Below are positions 1-11,185 of a DNA stretch of 64,000 nucleotides, piece after piece. The position numbers and the translations under genes were made by a program. The notes under the pieces are model-generated. The model was not told the DNA's origin, ran no database searches, and saw only the letters and a program-made list of their open reading frames with translations. How positions within the stretch are numbered: the first letter of the stretch is position 1; the number at the start of each line of letters is the position of its first letter. This DNA is from Valencia hispanica. Lineage: Eukaryota > Chordata > Actinopteri > Cyprinodontiformes > Valenciidae. The stretch covers positions 32,688,914-32,752,913 of the forward strand of contig OY747711.1 in assembly GCA_963556495.2 (NCBI GenBank), given 5' to 3'.

Positions 1-361
1 AAGAGTCATAATACAAAATACTTCTGTTGTTTGTTTGTTTTTGTTTTTTTAGGATTGTAAGTCTTTGTCAAATGAACTTACTTTGTAAAACAGAAAAACT
101 AAACCCATTTCCAGATTTAAATTTGTTATTGGTGCTTTTATTTGTAAACCATAATAAAAATAATGGGACATGTTAGGGTAGTTTTCTTTTTGTCATCAGG
201 CATGAATACATACTTTTTCTATTTAACCCATCATCAGTAGGGAACTCTATTCAGTATGTTTTTTACATTTTCTTTATGTAAAACTTTGTTTTTCCTTGCT
301 CTAATAAAGAAATAGAATTGTGATAAAAGAAGCATTTTTTTATATACCAGGCATTTCTAAT
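1..361. other. AT-rich intergenic DNA, nothing recognised
   Basis: AT-rich sequence with a T-rich opening and no convincing open frame, RNA gene or repeat signature. It ends where the first Tc1-like terminal repeat starts. Confidence 0.4.
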
Positions 362-718
362 TTTTGCTCAAAAAACTAAAGGGGACACTGCAACAACACA
401 ATGTAACTCCAAGTCAAACACACTTCTGTGAAATCAAACTGTCCACTTAGGAAGCAACACTGATTGACAAGCAATTTCACATGCTGTTGTGCAAATGGAA
501 TAGACAACATGTGGAAATTATTGGCAATTAACAAGACACCGCCAATAAAGGAGTGGTTCTACAGGTGGTGACCACAGACCACTTCTCAGTTCCTATGCTC
601 TCTGGCTGATGTTTTGGTCATTTGAATGCTGGCGGTACTTTCACTCTAGTGGTAGCATGAGAAGGACTCTACAACCCACACAAGTGGCTCAGTAGTGCAG
701 CTCACCCTGGATGGCACA

Positions 719-919
719 TCAATGCGAGCTGTGGCAAGAAGGTTTACTGTGTCTGTCAGCGTAGTGTCCAGAGCATGGAGGCACTACTAGGAGACAGGCC
801 AGTACATCAGGAGACATGGAGGAGGCTGTAGGAGGGCAACAACCCAGCAGCAGGACTGCTACCTCTGCCTTTTTGCAAGGTAGAAAAGTAGGAGCACTGC
901 CAGAGCTCTGCAAAATGAC
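719..919 (+). pseudogene. Tc1-like transposase, N-terminal remnant
   Basis: This plus-strand stretch matches the sequence encoding the N-terminal transposase residues ([16 protein letters not shown] start) of the copy at 7788-9959. It covers the DNA-binding end only. The frame is cut by a LINE around base 919, and no DDE catalytic part follows inside this copy. Confidence 0.6.
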
Positions 920-3900
920 CCCCACCAGTCTAACAATTAGACGGCGGTCTGTATCGCAGTACCGAACAGACTACCAATGTTATACACAATTAACAACAAT
1001 GTAGAAAAAATGTCAGAATTCCATGAATCAAACAAAAAAAAAAACATTGAAGAAATCATTAACCAATTAAGCTCCTCCTCCAGCTGTCTTGATATTCGAC
1101 CCACAGCTTTCCTTAAAGTTTTCCCTGTCATTGGGTCTGATCTGATTCAAATTGTAAACTCATAACTCCTGTCAGGTGTCTTCCTCCAGGCACTAAAAAC
1201 AGCAGTTATTAAACCACTGCTAAAGAAGAATAATCTGGACAACATGTTAATGCAGAACTACAGGGCAATTTTTAATCTTCCATTCATCAGTTAGATTACT
1301 GAAAAAGCTGTGTTTCAAAAAGAACATTAGATCTCGTTATTTGCAGATGACATTTTAATATATTTATCTAACCCAGATGCATCTGTTCCCTGCCTTTTTA
1401 CATACATGAATTCATATTCTTCAGTTTCAGGATATTAACTCAATATCACAAAAACCCAGTTACTAAGCTTTAATTATGAACCTAGTAAGACTTTAATTGT
1501 TAAATATAATTTAACTGGGAGTTAGATAATATAAATTACTTGGGGGTTAAAATACCAGAAAAACTATCTAAATTATATGAATTGAATTTCAAACCACTTT
1601 GCCAACAAATTAGGAGTGATATGAAAAGATGTAGCTTAATTCCTATCCTAAACTTTGAACATCGAACAGAATGTGTTAAAATTAATATCTTGCCAAGGTT
1701 TCTGTATTTATTTCAATCACTTCCTGTTGCTGTTCCGGATACAAACTTTAAACTAAGGAAAATGTTAATTTCCCTGTTTAACTGACAAAGAGTACGATTA
1801 AAAACATACCTAGTGAAGGAGAAAGGGGGTATAACTCACGCTTGTCTAAAAGATTACTATATCGCAGCTCAACTTAAACCCATAATTTTTTGGTGCAACC
1901 CAGATTATAAATCTTTATGGAAAGAAATTGAATTGACCATAGATGGGAATTGCCCAATACAAGCAACATTTGGAGATAAGGAACTTATTAAAGAACAAAT
2001 AAAATGGGGGAATCAGTGGATTAATTTACCCATGAGGTTATGGCAAAATTTTATTAAAACTTTTGATTTATCACAGAAAAAATTTCTGGGATGGGCCAGT
2101 TTTGATAAAGATTTTGCCCCAAATAAATTAGATGCAGGATTTAAAATCTGGTTAGACCAGGGATTAACTGCATATTGCTTACTCTTTCTAAAGGGGATAA
2201 TGAAAAACTTTCAATCCATTAGGGAACAATATCAATTACAAAGTAAAGATTTTTTTTAGATTTCTACAAATTCTGCACTATATTAATAGATTTTTGCCAA
2301 AAACTGTTAATGTATTTGAAGTCACTATTGTGAGGATTATTTGCGAGGCTTACAGTTCAGAAACAGAATCAAAACTGATTTCAAGACTTTTTAAAGACTT
2401 GCAAGAGCTATATGGATACAGTACATTACATATCAAGCAAAATTGGGAAAAAGAAGCTAAGGTACTGATAACTGAAGATATTTGTCTTAAATTATGTACG
2501 GTACAGTGGAAAATCACACATTCAAACTGATGGAGGATTTTTGGATGGAAAAGCTTGAGTAGATTTTTCATCACCCCGGCGCAGAGCTCTAAGTATTCAG
2601 GATGATCTAATTGTTGGAGAGATTGCAACACACATAATGCCAGTCATTTTCATTATTTTGGTCATGACCCTCTTTGAAATCGTTTTGGAACTTAATCCAT
2701 CAGAAAATCAGGGAGATACTTCGACTCCAAGACTTGCTAAATTGGGAAGAACTTTTATTTGATATGTTATATACGACAAATACATACGAGGTCACTAAAT
2801 CATTATTTGGAATATCAAGCATAGCAGCAAGAAAAGGGATCACCAAGAGATGGTTTGCTTCTATGCATTCAAGTGTGAGTGATTGGAAAGACACAATATA
2901 TCAAATTTATGTAATGGAAATAATTAATTTTTAAAAAAAGTTACAAATGATTACATTTGATCAAATATTGGGCAAATGGAGAGCTCATATGGCCTTAAAG
3001 AGACCAGATTTTGTATGAATAAACGTATATATGGTATTACCAACAGGAATGTTGAAATATAATTTATACAGTACAACAATTTTTTTGTCTTTTTTTCATA
3101 CACATTGCCATGTCTTTATTGTCGAGTTACTGTTATTTATGTTCTGTCTAGGTTGTTTTGTAGTTATCTGAAAATCTCAATAAAAAAGAAAACATAAAAA
3201 AAGAAAAAGCTGTGTTTCAGCAGTTCAATAGCTTGGTAACAATGACAAACAGCTTTGATGTTTTTCATTCTGGTTTCCGTGCTCACCACAGCACTGAGAC
3301 TGCTTTCGTCAAAGCTTTCAATGACAATCCGGATAAATACAGACTGTGGTAGAACCACGGTGCGGGTACTTTTGGAGCTTAGTGCAGCATTTGACTCTGT
3401 TGATCATGATATATTATTGGAACGACTGGAAAGCTGGGTCAGACTTGGATGGTTCAAGTCTTAACTAAAGAACTTTTTTGTTTCAATGGGAAACTTTTCA
3501 TCAGAATGAACAGAAATCACATGTGGGGGCCCCTGGGCTCCATCCTGGGGCCCCTCTTATTTAATATCTACATGCTCTCAGATTATAACAACCGATTAAA
3601 AACCAAAAGATTAACTACCATAATTATGCAGATGATACTCAGCTCTACATTATAATGTCACCAGTTCACTTTGAACCCATCCAAACCCTAAGTAAATGCA
3701 TCGAGCAAATCAATGAATGGATGTACTATAACTTTCTCCAGCTGAACAGAAACAAAACAGAAGTAATTATTTTCGGACCTGAAGAAGAACGATCAAGAGT
3801 CAGCACACAGCTTCAGTTAATACAGCTAGAAAATACCGATCAGCCCCGAAATTTAGGTGTAGTTATGGACTCAGACCTGAACCTCCAGGGTCATATCAAG

Positions 3901-4563
3901 GGAATAACAAGAGCAGCCTTCTGTCACCTGAAGAATAGTATAGGATTAAAGGACTGATGGGACCTTAAAAAACTCATCCATGCGTTTATCTTTAGTTGGA
4001 TTGATTACTGCAACGGCGTCCTCACAGGTCTGCCTAAAAAGTCAATTAGACAGCTGCAGCTGATCCAGAACGCTGCTGCTCGCATCCTCACTAGAACCAG
4101 TAAAGTAGAGCACATCACCCCAGTTCTAAAGTCCTTACACTGGCTCCCTGTAGCTCAGAGAATAGACTTCAAAATACTTTTACTAGTTTATAAATCATTT
4201 AATGGCTTAGCACCAAAGTATGTTGAAGATCTACTGTTACTACACCAACCCCCCAGACCACTCAGGTCCTCGAATTTCAGTCTACTCAACATCTCTAGAA
4301 TCAGAACCAAACATGGAGAAGCAGCTTTCAGTTTCTATGCTTAAGTTCAGTTAAGTTTCAGTTTCAATGCCTTTGAGCAATGTTTTCATGTATCATGTTT
4401 TGTGTGTGCTTCTTGCTTTATTGCTGTTTTTACTTTATATGCTTTGTCTGTGTTTTACTGCTATTTTTGTTTTATTTTATTTTACCCTTTAATCATGTAA
4501 AGCACCTTGAATAACCTTGTTGTTGAAATTGTGCTATACAAATAAAATTCCCTTGCCTTGCCT
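920..4563 (+). mobile_element. L2/Maui-type LINE, 5'-truncated, split by an L1
   Basis: Before the L1 insert, broken frames read as the linker and start of an L2-clade reverse transcriptase (LKTAVIKPLLKKNNLD-like, ~1186-1250). After it they continue with SGFRAHHSTETA-like sequence, a decayed catalytic region, and [12 protein letters not shown] and [15 protein letters not shown] C-terminal motifs up to ~4350. The 3' end is the characteristic AAAGCACCTTGAAT...CTATACAAATAAA block ending in CCTTG repeats at 4551-4563. The same tail occurs inverted at 9316, 33374 and 40220. Many stops and frameshifts mean it is inactive. No endonuclease domain is present, so it was 5'-truncated on insertion or later. 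Confidence 0.8.
1318..3202 (+). mobile_element. L1-clade LINE, 5'-truncated, with 17-bp target-site duplication
   Basis: The sequence opens inside reverse transcriptase at an FADDILIYLS motif (~1333-1368), the catalytic DD box of L1-type enzymes. Frames at 1540-1785, 1813-2259, 2294-2530 and 2674-2934 read as the C-terminal L1 region, including GGITHACLKDYY and KIWLDQG-like motifs. It ends in an A-rich tail (~3178-3202). The 17-bp sequence GAAAAAGCTGTGTTTCA occurs at 1301-1317 and exactly again at 3203-3219, which is a target-site duplication. The insert therefore landed inside the reverse transcriptase region of an older L2/Maui LINE. It carries several stops and cannot be active. Confidence 0.88.
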
Positions 4564-4876
4564 TTGAGCGATGAACCGATAGGCACTTGAGTCTTTTGTT
4601 TTGACGGTGTATGACGGACTGCCCCTTTGACTGATTTCCGTTGCTATAATTATGTCAAAGTTGGATCATCCTGTAGTGTGTTTTGCCACTTTAATTTTGA
4701 GTGTGACTCCAAATCCAGACCTCCATGGGTTGATAAATTTGATTTCCATTGATAATTTATGTGTGAAATTGTTGGTAGCACATTCAACTATGTAAGGAAC
4801 AAAGTATTTAATTAGAATATTTCAGTAATTCAGAGCTAGGATGTGCTATTTTAATGTTCCCTTTTTTTGAGCAGTG

Positions 4877-5344
4877 TATATATTTTATTTTATTTTTGTT
4901 GTTGTTTGAAGGCTCTTGTAGGTCTTGCAGCTAAAGACAATCTTAGTGGGGAGTGAGAACAAAAATGGATCTTTGGATTGAAAATTTTGCCAAACCCTTC
5001 TCTGGGTTATTTTTTTGTTTGTTTTTGCTCTGGACTGCTGAGAGTTCTGAATGTTCTGTTATGCTCTTCAGCTGTTGTTCTTGTGTGATTTAGGTTTGAT
5101 TTATAATTCACTGAAATGGCTATGATACTTGATAGCTTTTGTGTCTGGAGAACCATTTCCGGTATATTCCATATTCATGTAAAAAAAAAAAAAATCCCCT
5201 TATTTTTTACAATGTCATGATGTCATGTGCTCTAGTAAGGTCCCAGGGTCTTTTAAAAGAGAGAATGCCCCCAGCATCATGGATCCATCAACATTCTTAA
5301 CAGTGGGCAAATCAACCTTGTTGGCATTACCAGTGTTTGATTTG
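4877..5344. other. Intergenic; possible weak Tc1 remnant
   Basis: No gene is seen. Bases ~5262-5310 (CCCCAGCATCATGGATCC followed by a heavily changed stretch) faintly resemble the minus-strand coding sequence typical of Tc1 transposases, but this is too short to be sure. Confidence 0.3.
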
Positions 5345-5897
5345 TAGAGATGGGCAGAGTTGCCAAAAGTTGTACTCAAGAGTTGCACTACTTCAATATA
5401 TTTTTACTCAAGTAAAACTAAAAAGCAGTCATTCAGAAAAAATTAAGTTGAGTAAAAGGTATTTGGTAAAAAGGCTACTTGAGTATTACTGTTTAATCTG
5501 ACCACATTTGTGAAAATGATGTAATCATACAGGCAAAATAAAAATGGGCATAGAAAATTACTGTATGTTCACTTGACCGGCAAATGGTGTCACAGGCTTA
5601 GCAGATAGGAAAATAACAGAACAATGAAGCTTGTTTACAAACCAGAAGTCTTACCAGACACAGACATAAGCATATTTGGTTAAAACCTTTGTTTTTTTTT
5701 TCATTCTGTGAAGTAATTCAAGCTGGGTAGAGTAGCCAGAAACTGTACCCAATCAAGAGTAGTGTTACTTCAAAAATAATATTACTCAAACAGAGGTAAA
5801 AAGTATGATACAGTAAAACTACTAAAAGTAATGTTTTCCCAAAAGTTACTCAAGTAAATATACCTGAGCAAATGTAACTATTTTCTACCCACCTTTG
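5345..5897. mobile_element. hAT-like non-autonomous transposon
   Basis: The left end reads TAGAGATGGGCAGAG and the right end, inverted, CAAAGGTGGGTAGAA. This is the AGAGGTGGGTAGAG-type terminal repeat common to a fish hAT-like family. Sub-terminal ACTCAAGTAAAA blocks occur in both halves. No transposase frame is present. A second copy of the same family starts at 53403, and the two share an internal ATGAAGCTTGT-TACAAAC block. The superfamily is assigned from recollection of similar fish repeats; no clean 8-bp duplication was found. Confidence 0.6.
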
Positions 5898-6514
5898 TAC
5901 ACTTAGCCCCCTCCCCCAAATCAGAATATTAAGACAGTGTAACTATCAAAAATATTAATTCCATAAATGCTTCAATTAAATTTTTTTGAAGGAGTTGTTG
6001 GAAATGTAAGTAATTGTGGCATTGATTATTTTTGTAAAAGAAAAAAAAAAGTTTATGCATACTTAATTATATAAGATCATTCTCCAGCAAAAACGACCTG
6101 AAAAAGGTTGTGATAAGAAAAAGATAAGAATGTATTTTATGAACTTAGCGGGTGAAGTACTCTGTCTTACATGACTTTTTTTTTTTTTCAGAAATACTGT
6201 AATAGGCTCATGGTGTTTCTTTTTTTAAAAGATGTCAGAAAATGAGAAAGTTCACAATTCACTATTTTAACACAAATTGTTTGCAAATATCCTTCCATCT
6301 ATATTTTACATGTTGCTCCAACTTTTGTTCCTTTACAGCAATGTGTTCTAAATTTCTCATCAGCTCAACTTTAGAGAGAATATAGTACAAGTTAATATTC
6401 AATTTTCCTGAGTAAATCGATGAACAGGACTGCTCTCCCCTTCTATTACTGTCAGAATGCCAGTTCTACAGCTCCATGGTGATCTGGTATCAGAGTACAT
6501 GTTGCTTGTTCCAG
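5898..6514. other. Region upstream of the tex36 homologue
   Basis: AT-rich sequence without repeat signatures or long frames. It probably includes the gene's promoter and 5' untranslated sequence, since the start codon lies at 6619, but no TATA box could be assigned. Confidence 0.35.
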
Positions 6515-6529
6515 GTTTCCATGGTCACC
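6515..6529. promoter_or_regulatory. Possible X-box (RFX-factor site)
   Basis: The 15-mer GTTTCCATGGTCACC is an imperfect inverted repeat. It fits the RFX X-box pattern GTNRCC-(0-3)-RGYAAC with one mismatch per half-site. It lies about 90 bp upstream of the tex36 start codon. RFX factors drive ciliary and testis-expressed genes, which suits a testis-expressed gene. Functional binding is an inference. Confidence 0.45.
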
Positions 6530-6618
6530 AGAGTTTAATGTAGTTGTTAAGTTGGACAACATGTGTTTGTTTTGTTCTGTTGAAACCATTCAGTAGAGAC
6601 ATCTCAAACTGGGTCGAA

Positions 6619-7517
6619 ATGGTAAAAGGTGGAAAGCCTCACTATACTATGGACAAGGATGGCAAATGGGTGAGAAAATTTAGGTTTTATTGCCCTATTA
6701 TATCATAGCATTCAAAAGATGCATTCTGGTTTTATCTGTATTTGTTCTCAGTTTGCCCATCCAGATTGTTCAGAAAGTGAGTCAAGGTCTCGTGAAACTT
6801 GTACAACCACTGGAGCCATGCTGAGTGAGGCTAAGAAATTGTTGCCTGGGGATTTGCATTTGGAGCGCTATCCTAAATGGAAGGTTCACCAGGTCTTTTG
6901 ATTTATCTGTGTTTCACAATATGATCTTTGCATAAGGGATTGAAAGATTTTTTTTGGTACTACTTAACCTATGAAATCAAATGTTTAATAGTTTTAGACA
7001 GTAATTTACTTATTTTCTGCTGCTTTACAGCAATCCAGAGAGTATCCATTCTCATGTCATGACAACAAGATTGCCTTAAAAGGCAACATCTCAGTCTTCT
7101 CTAATGTGAGTATTTTACTTAATTTCAGAACATGAATGATGCATTTTAAATGTCAAAGTCCTTATCACATCTGTCATTTCTGTTTGTGTACATCAGGGTG
7201 TAGGACGAAAGAAGTATCCTGATGATCTTAGTCAGAGCAAATCTAATTTCCGTCTGTTCCACAATTCAGCTGAAAACTGCACTGAAGGACCAAGAGGCAG
7301 CTTCTCTACATACCAAACTGACTTTACTTCAGGGGAGGTCATTAATGTTCCTAACAGGACCAGGAGGTTCCCTCGAAACCACAAATTAAAGTCATCAGAG
7401 GCCTTCGTGGAGCAGACAGGGGTGCAGTTTATGTGGTTCGGACAAGACAAATCCAACATCCCAGAGAGTCTGGAGGTGCTGGCAGCTGCCAACCGATCGG
7501 GACCTTCAAAGACCTGA
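6619..7517 (+). CDS. tex36: Testis-expressed protein 36 (TEX36) homologue, four coding exons
   Basis: Assembled from four in-frame exons with GT/AG borders, all in phase 0: 6619-6669, 6752-6892, 7031-7105 and 7197-7517 (stop TGA at 7515). The product is 195 residues, close to the ~186 of human TEX36. Family-like stretches are DKDGKW at the end of exon 1, the YPFSCHDNK block in exon 3, GVGRKK at the start of exon 4, and RRFPRNHK near residue 147. The exon 2 donor (CAG|GTCTTT) is weak; the others are ordinary. The ATG chosen opens MVKGGKP, matching the short basic start of the human protein. The molecular role is not established; the family is known for testis expression. No signal peptide or membrane segment is visible. 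No frame break was found, so the gene appears intact. Identification rests on remembered similarity, not a search. Confidence 0.82.
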
Positions 7518-7690
7518 CACATTTAGGACACAGTCGCACAACAAAAAAGTTCGGCTGGTCAGAATAAAAGATTTAATGTCTTTAAATTTAAGTACATTTG
7601 AGGACATACAGACCTTGGTAATAAGAGGTAATTCTATATATTTTTTACTTTTAGATGGCAATAAAAAATACTGTTGTTCTATGAGATGTA
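7518..7690 (+). other. 3' untranslated region and polyA signals of tex36
   Basis: AATAAA occurs at 7563-7568 and again at 7660-7665, respectively ~46 and ~143 nt after the stop codon. Either could direct 3' end formation. The Tc1-like element starting at 7788 lies just beyond. Confidence 0.55.
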
Positions 7691-8066
7691 ATTACAATTA
7701 ACACACTTGAATATGGTTCTTTTAAAACATGTTACTGAACTAAAAAAATGTTTTGTCTCTAAACCAATTTTTTTGTTTGGGATTATACACTGCTCAAAAA
7801 AATAAAGGGAACACTAAAACAACACATCCTAGATCTGAAGGAATAAAATATTCTTATTAAATACTTTGTTCTTTACATGAATGTGCTGACAACAAAATCA
7901 CACGAAGATTATCAATGGAAATCAAATTTATCAACCCATGGAGGTCTTGATTTGGAGTCACACTCAAAATTAAAGTGGAAAAACACAATACAGGCTGATC
8001 CAACTTTGATGTAATGTCCTTAAAAAAAGTCAAAATGAGGCTCAGTAGTGTGTGGCCTCTACATGC

Positions 8067-8990
8067 CTATATGACCTCCCTACAATGCCTGGGCATGCTC
8101 CTGATGAGGTGGCGGATGGTCTCCTGAGGGATCTCCTCCCAGACCTGGACTAAAGCATCCACCAACTCCTGGACAGTCTGTGGTGCAACGTGGCATTGAT
8201 GGATGGAGTGAGGCATGATGTCCCAGATGTGCTCAATTGGATTCAGGTCTGGGGAATGGGCAGGCCAGTCCATAGCATCAATGCCTTCCTCTAGCAGGAA
8301 CTGCTGGTACACTCCAGCCACATGAGGTCTAGCATTGTCTTGCATTAGGAGGAACCCAGGGCCAACCGCACCAGCATATTGTCTCACAAGGGGTCTGAGG
8401 ATCTCATCTTGGTACCTAATGGCAGTCAGGCTACCTCTGGCGAGCACATGGAGGGCTGTGCGGCCCCCAAAAGTAATGCCATCCCACACCATTACTGACC
8501 CACTGCCAAACCGGTCATGCTGGAGGATGTTGCAGGCAGCAGAACATTCTCCAAGGTGTCTCCAGACTCTGTGACATCTGTCACATGTGCTTATTGTGGA
8601 CATGCTTTCATCTGTGGAGAGCACAGGGCGCCAGTGGTGAAATTGCCAATATTGGTGTTCTCTGGCAAATGCCAAACATCCTGCACGGTGTTAGTCTGTA
8701 AGCACAACCCCCACCTGTGGATGTCGGGCCCTCATACCACCCTCATGGAGTCTGTTTCTGAACGTTTGAGCAGACACATGCACATTTGTGGCCTGCTAGA
8801 GATCATTTTGCAGGGCTCTGGCAGTGCTCTTCCTGTTCCTCCTTGCACAAAGGCGGAGGTGGCAGTCCTGCTGCTGGGTTCTTCCCCTCCTACGGCCTTC
8901 TCCACGTCTCCTGATGTACTGGCCTGTGTCCTGGTAGCACCTCAATGCTCTGGACACTACGCTGACAGACACAGTAAACCTTCTTGCCAC
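8067..8990 (-). pseudogene. Tc1-like transposase, nearly full length but broken
   Basis: The N-terminal part (8796-8990, starting [12 protein letters not shown]) and the catalytic part (8067-8675) lie in different frames, separated by a stop or frameshift, so no single protein is made. In the 202-residue catalytic frame, acidic residues fall at D22 (LSTDES), D113 (MQDNARPH) and E148 (SPDLNPIEH). The second D and the E are separated by 34 residues, which gives the DD34E signature of Tc1 enzymes. GSGSVMVWDG and WPAHSPDLNP are further family motifs. The enzyme would excise and insert its own DNA at TA sites. The triad is intact even though the frame is not. Confidence 0.85.
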
Positions 8991-9315
8991 AGCTCACATT
9001 GATGTGCCATCCTGGATGAGCTGCACTACCTGAACCACTTGTGCGGGTTGTAGAGTCCGTCTCATGCTACCACTAGAGTGAAAGAAACGTCAGCATTCAA
9101 AAGTGACCAAAACATCAGCCAGAAAGCATAGGAACTAAGAAGGGGTCTGTGGTCACCACCTGCAGAACCAATCCTTTATTGGGTGTGTCTTATTAATTGC
9201 CTATAATTTCCACTTGATCTCTATTCCACTAGCACAACAGCATGTGAAATTGATTGTCAATCCCTGTTGCTTCCTAAGTGTACAGTTGGATTTCACAGAA
9301 GTGTGTTTGACTTGG

Positions 9316-9907
9316 CAAAGCAAGGCAAGGCAAGGCATTTTTATTTGTATAGCAAACTTTCAACAACAGGGTAATTCAAGGTACTTTACATGATTTGGTG
9401 ATTAAAAAAAGTGGGGACAAAGCCAGAATATAATATTGGAAATTAAAAGTCAATAAAGCGAAGAGAAACATCAGTAAAGCAAGAGTACATGAACACATTT
9501 GATACATATGACAATCATTTACTCAAAGGAAATTTTAAATGGTGAGTTTTTAGTCTCGATTTAAAGCAGTTCAGAGTTTCAGCAGCTCTGGACTCGTCAG
9601 GAAGTCTGTTCCAGATAAGGGGAGCATAGAAACTGAAAGCTGCTTTTCCATTTTTGGTTCTGAGTCTAGGGATGTTTAGTAGGCTAGAGTTGGTAGACCG
9701 GAGTGGTCTCAGTGGTTGGTACGGTGACAACAGGTCTTCAACATATTTTGGTGCTAAGCCATTTAATGATTTATAAACTAGTAGGAGTATTTTGAAATCT
9801 ATTCTCTGAGCTACAGGGAGCCAGTGTAACCACTGTAGAACTGGGGTGATGTGCTCTACTTTCCTGGTCCTAGTGAGTATGCGAGTAGCGGCGTTCTGGA
9901 TCAGCTG
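9316..9907 (-). mobile_element. L2/Maui-type LINE 3' fragment
   Basis: This is the reverse complement of the LINE tail seen at 4350-4563: CCTTG repeats, CTATACAAATAAA, then coding sequence for the last reverse-transcriptase residues (KNGKAAFSFYAPLIWNRLP, ~9590-9655). It is 5'-truncated. CTTGG flanks both sides (9311-9315, 9908-9912), and the Tc1 sequence resumes directly after it. Confidence 0.85.
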
Positions 9908-9961
9908 CTTGGAGTTACATTGTGTTGTTTAAGTGTTCCCTTTATTTTTTTGAGCACTGTA

Positions 9962-10395
9962 GTTCGAGAGCTTTGCTGTTACATTTTAGGGAAATACTTA
10001 AATGGGCAATTTGTTCATTCTTCAATAAAAATATGTTTTTACATGTAACTATTATGTTGAAAAAAGCTTAAATCAACCCCCAAAAATACTCAATTACCAT
10101 AAATTTTACAAAATAAAAAGCAAATGCCCCACTGACCGGCTTCTTGGAACAACTAACTTATCTTATATATGCCCTTGGTCAGGATGTACGGTTATGGAGC
10201 TGTCAGCTTTGTTACCTTGCTACAAAAAGGTACTGACTACCCCAAGGACAAGAGAAATTGATTTTTGTTTTATTATATTATTTGGCAAACAATTTACTAG
10301 TTACTCACTGGCTCATCACATTAGGTGTATATTCATGTTTGAATATTTCATGTGTAAGATAAGAAAAACAGTCCACTGAGTTTCTATAGACTCAC
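9962..10395. other. Intergenic, nothing recognised
   Basis: AT-rich sequence between the Tc1-like element and the next repeat block. The short frames in it show no family resemblance. Confidence 0.35.
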
Positions 10396-10990
10396 TTCTT
10401 CAAACCCTATCAATCAATCCATTGTCTTTTATTTATCCGAGATTGGGTCCCTCTGGGTAATAGTTCCAAAGGGAAACAAAAACATCCCTCTGACCTGCTA
10501 CACTCCCCTGCTCATTTTTTTAGTAACTCCAGTGTTTTATATATCTGCCCAGTATCTCGCATTAGGATGTGTCTTGAAAACCTCTAAAGGAAGGAACTGC
10601 TGAACCAGCACAACTAACTCCTTTTGATGGTAAGAAGCAGCAACTTGGCTTTGAGCTCTCCATGGGGAACAATGAGCTTCTGTCTTTATCTCCCAGGCTG
10701 AGCCTGGCCCATCTAACGAGGAAGCTAGTTTCAACTGCAGGTATCTCGTTCTTTTACTCAGGGCGAGGTTTGGCTTGTTAACAAACCAGTAATTTGGTAG
10801 CCTTACTCTTTGGGTCTGCACTTTCTAGAGCATTACAGACTGGACCAGCGTTTGCATTACAGCAGACTAGACCCAAAGCCATTCATCTTGCAATTACTCC
10901 AGAACAAGATAACCAAACTACTTTGCTTGAGGCAAAGACAGACCAACTCACCAGAAAGAGTCAATCCAGACTTTTAGATGAATCAGCTGC
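10396..10990 (-). mobile_element. Probable non-LTR retrotransposon remnant
   Basis: Segments such as TCCTTTTGATGGTAAGAAGC and the block around CTCCCAGGCTGAGCC resemble a widespread fish LINE read on the minus strand. No intact domain is recognisable and the borders are uncertain. It is the only plausible explanation I have for this stretch. Confidence 0.3.
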
Positions 10991-11185
10991 TAACTACTCT
11001 AGTGCATGCTGAACATCATCCCCTAAAGAAGGCAAAAGAACCATCTAATCTAAGGCAAAGATGAGACACTGGGATTCCCAAACCAGACATCTTCCTATAC
11101 ACCTATCTCTCAATTCAATTCAATTCAATTCAAAAATACTTTATTGATCCCAGAGGGAAATTAAGTGTTGGTATAGCTCATATAA

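Larger units (their letters stand above)
362..4876 (+). mobile_element. Tc1-like DNA transposon, interrupted by a LINE nest
   Basis: The left end has the GCTCAAAAAA-type terminal repeat and the right end the mirrored TTTTTTTGAGCAGTG, followed by TA (4877-4878). The outer segments match the same-family copy at 7788-9959 in opposite orientation. Bases ~362-919 correspond to its 5' end up to the early transposase frame, and ~4640-4876 to its 3' end. Between them the transposase coding region is missing and replaced by a LINE (920-4563). The element is therefore dead and older than that LINE. Bases 4564-4640 cannot be confidently assigned to either element. Confidence 0.8.
7788..9959 (-). mobile_element. 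Tc1-like (DD34E) transposon with TA duplication and nested LINE tail
   Basis: The ends are CACTGCTCAAAAAAATAAAG on the left and, inverted, CAGTGCTCAAAAAAATAAAG on the right. TA flanks both sides (7786-7787 and 9960-9961), as expected for Tc1/mariner. Transposase is read from the minus strand. A 592-bp inverted L2/Maui 3' fragment (9316-9907), flanked by CTTGG on both sides, sits in the 5' untranslated part. The element lies ~270 bp downstream of tex36. The nearly matching ends suggest it is younger than the same-family copy at 362-4876. Confidence 0.9.
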
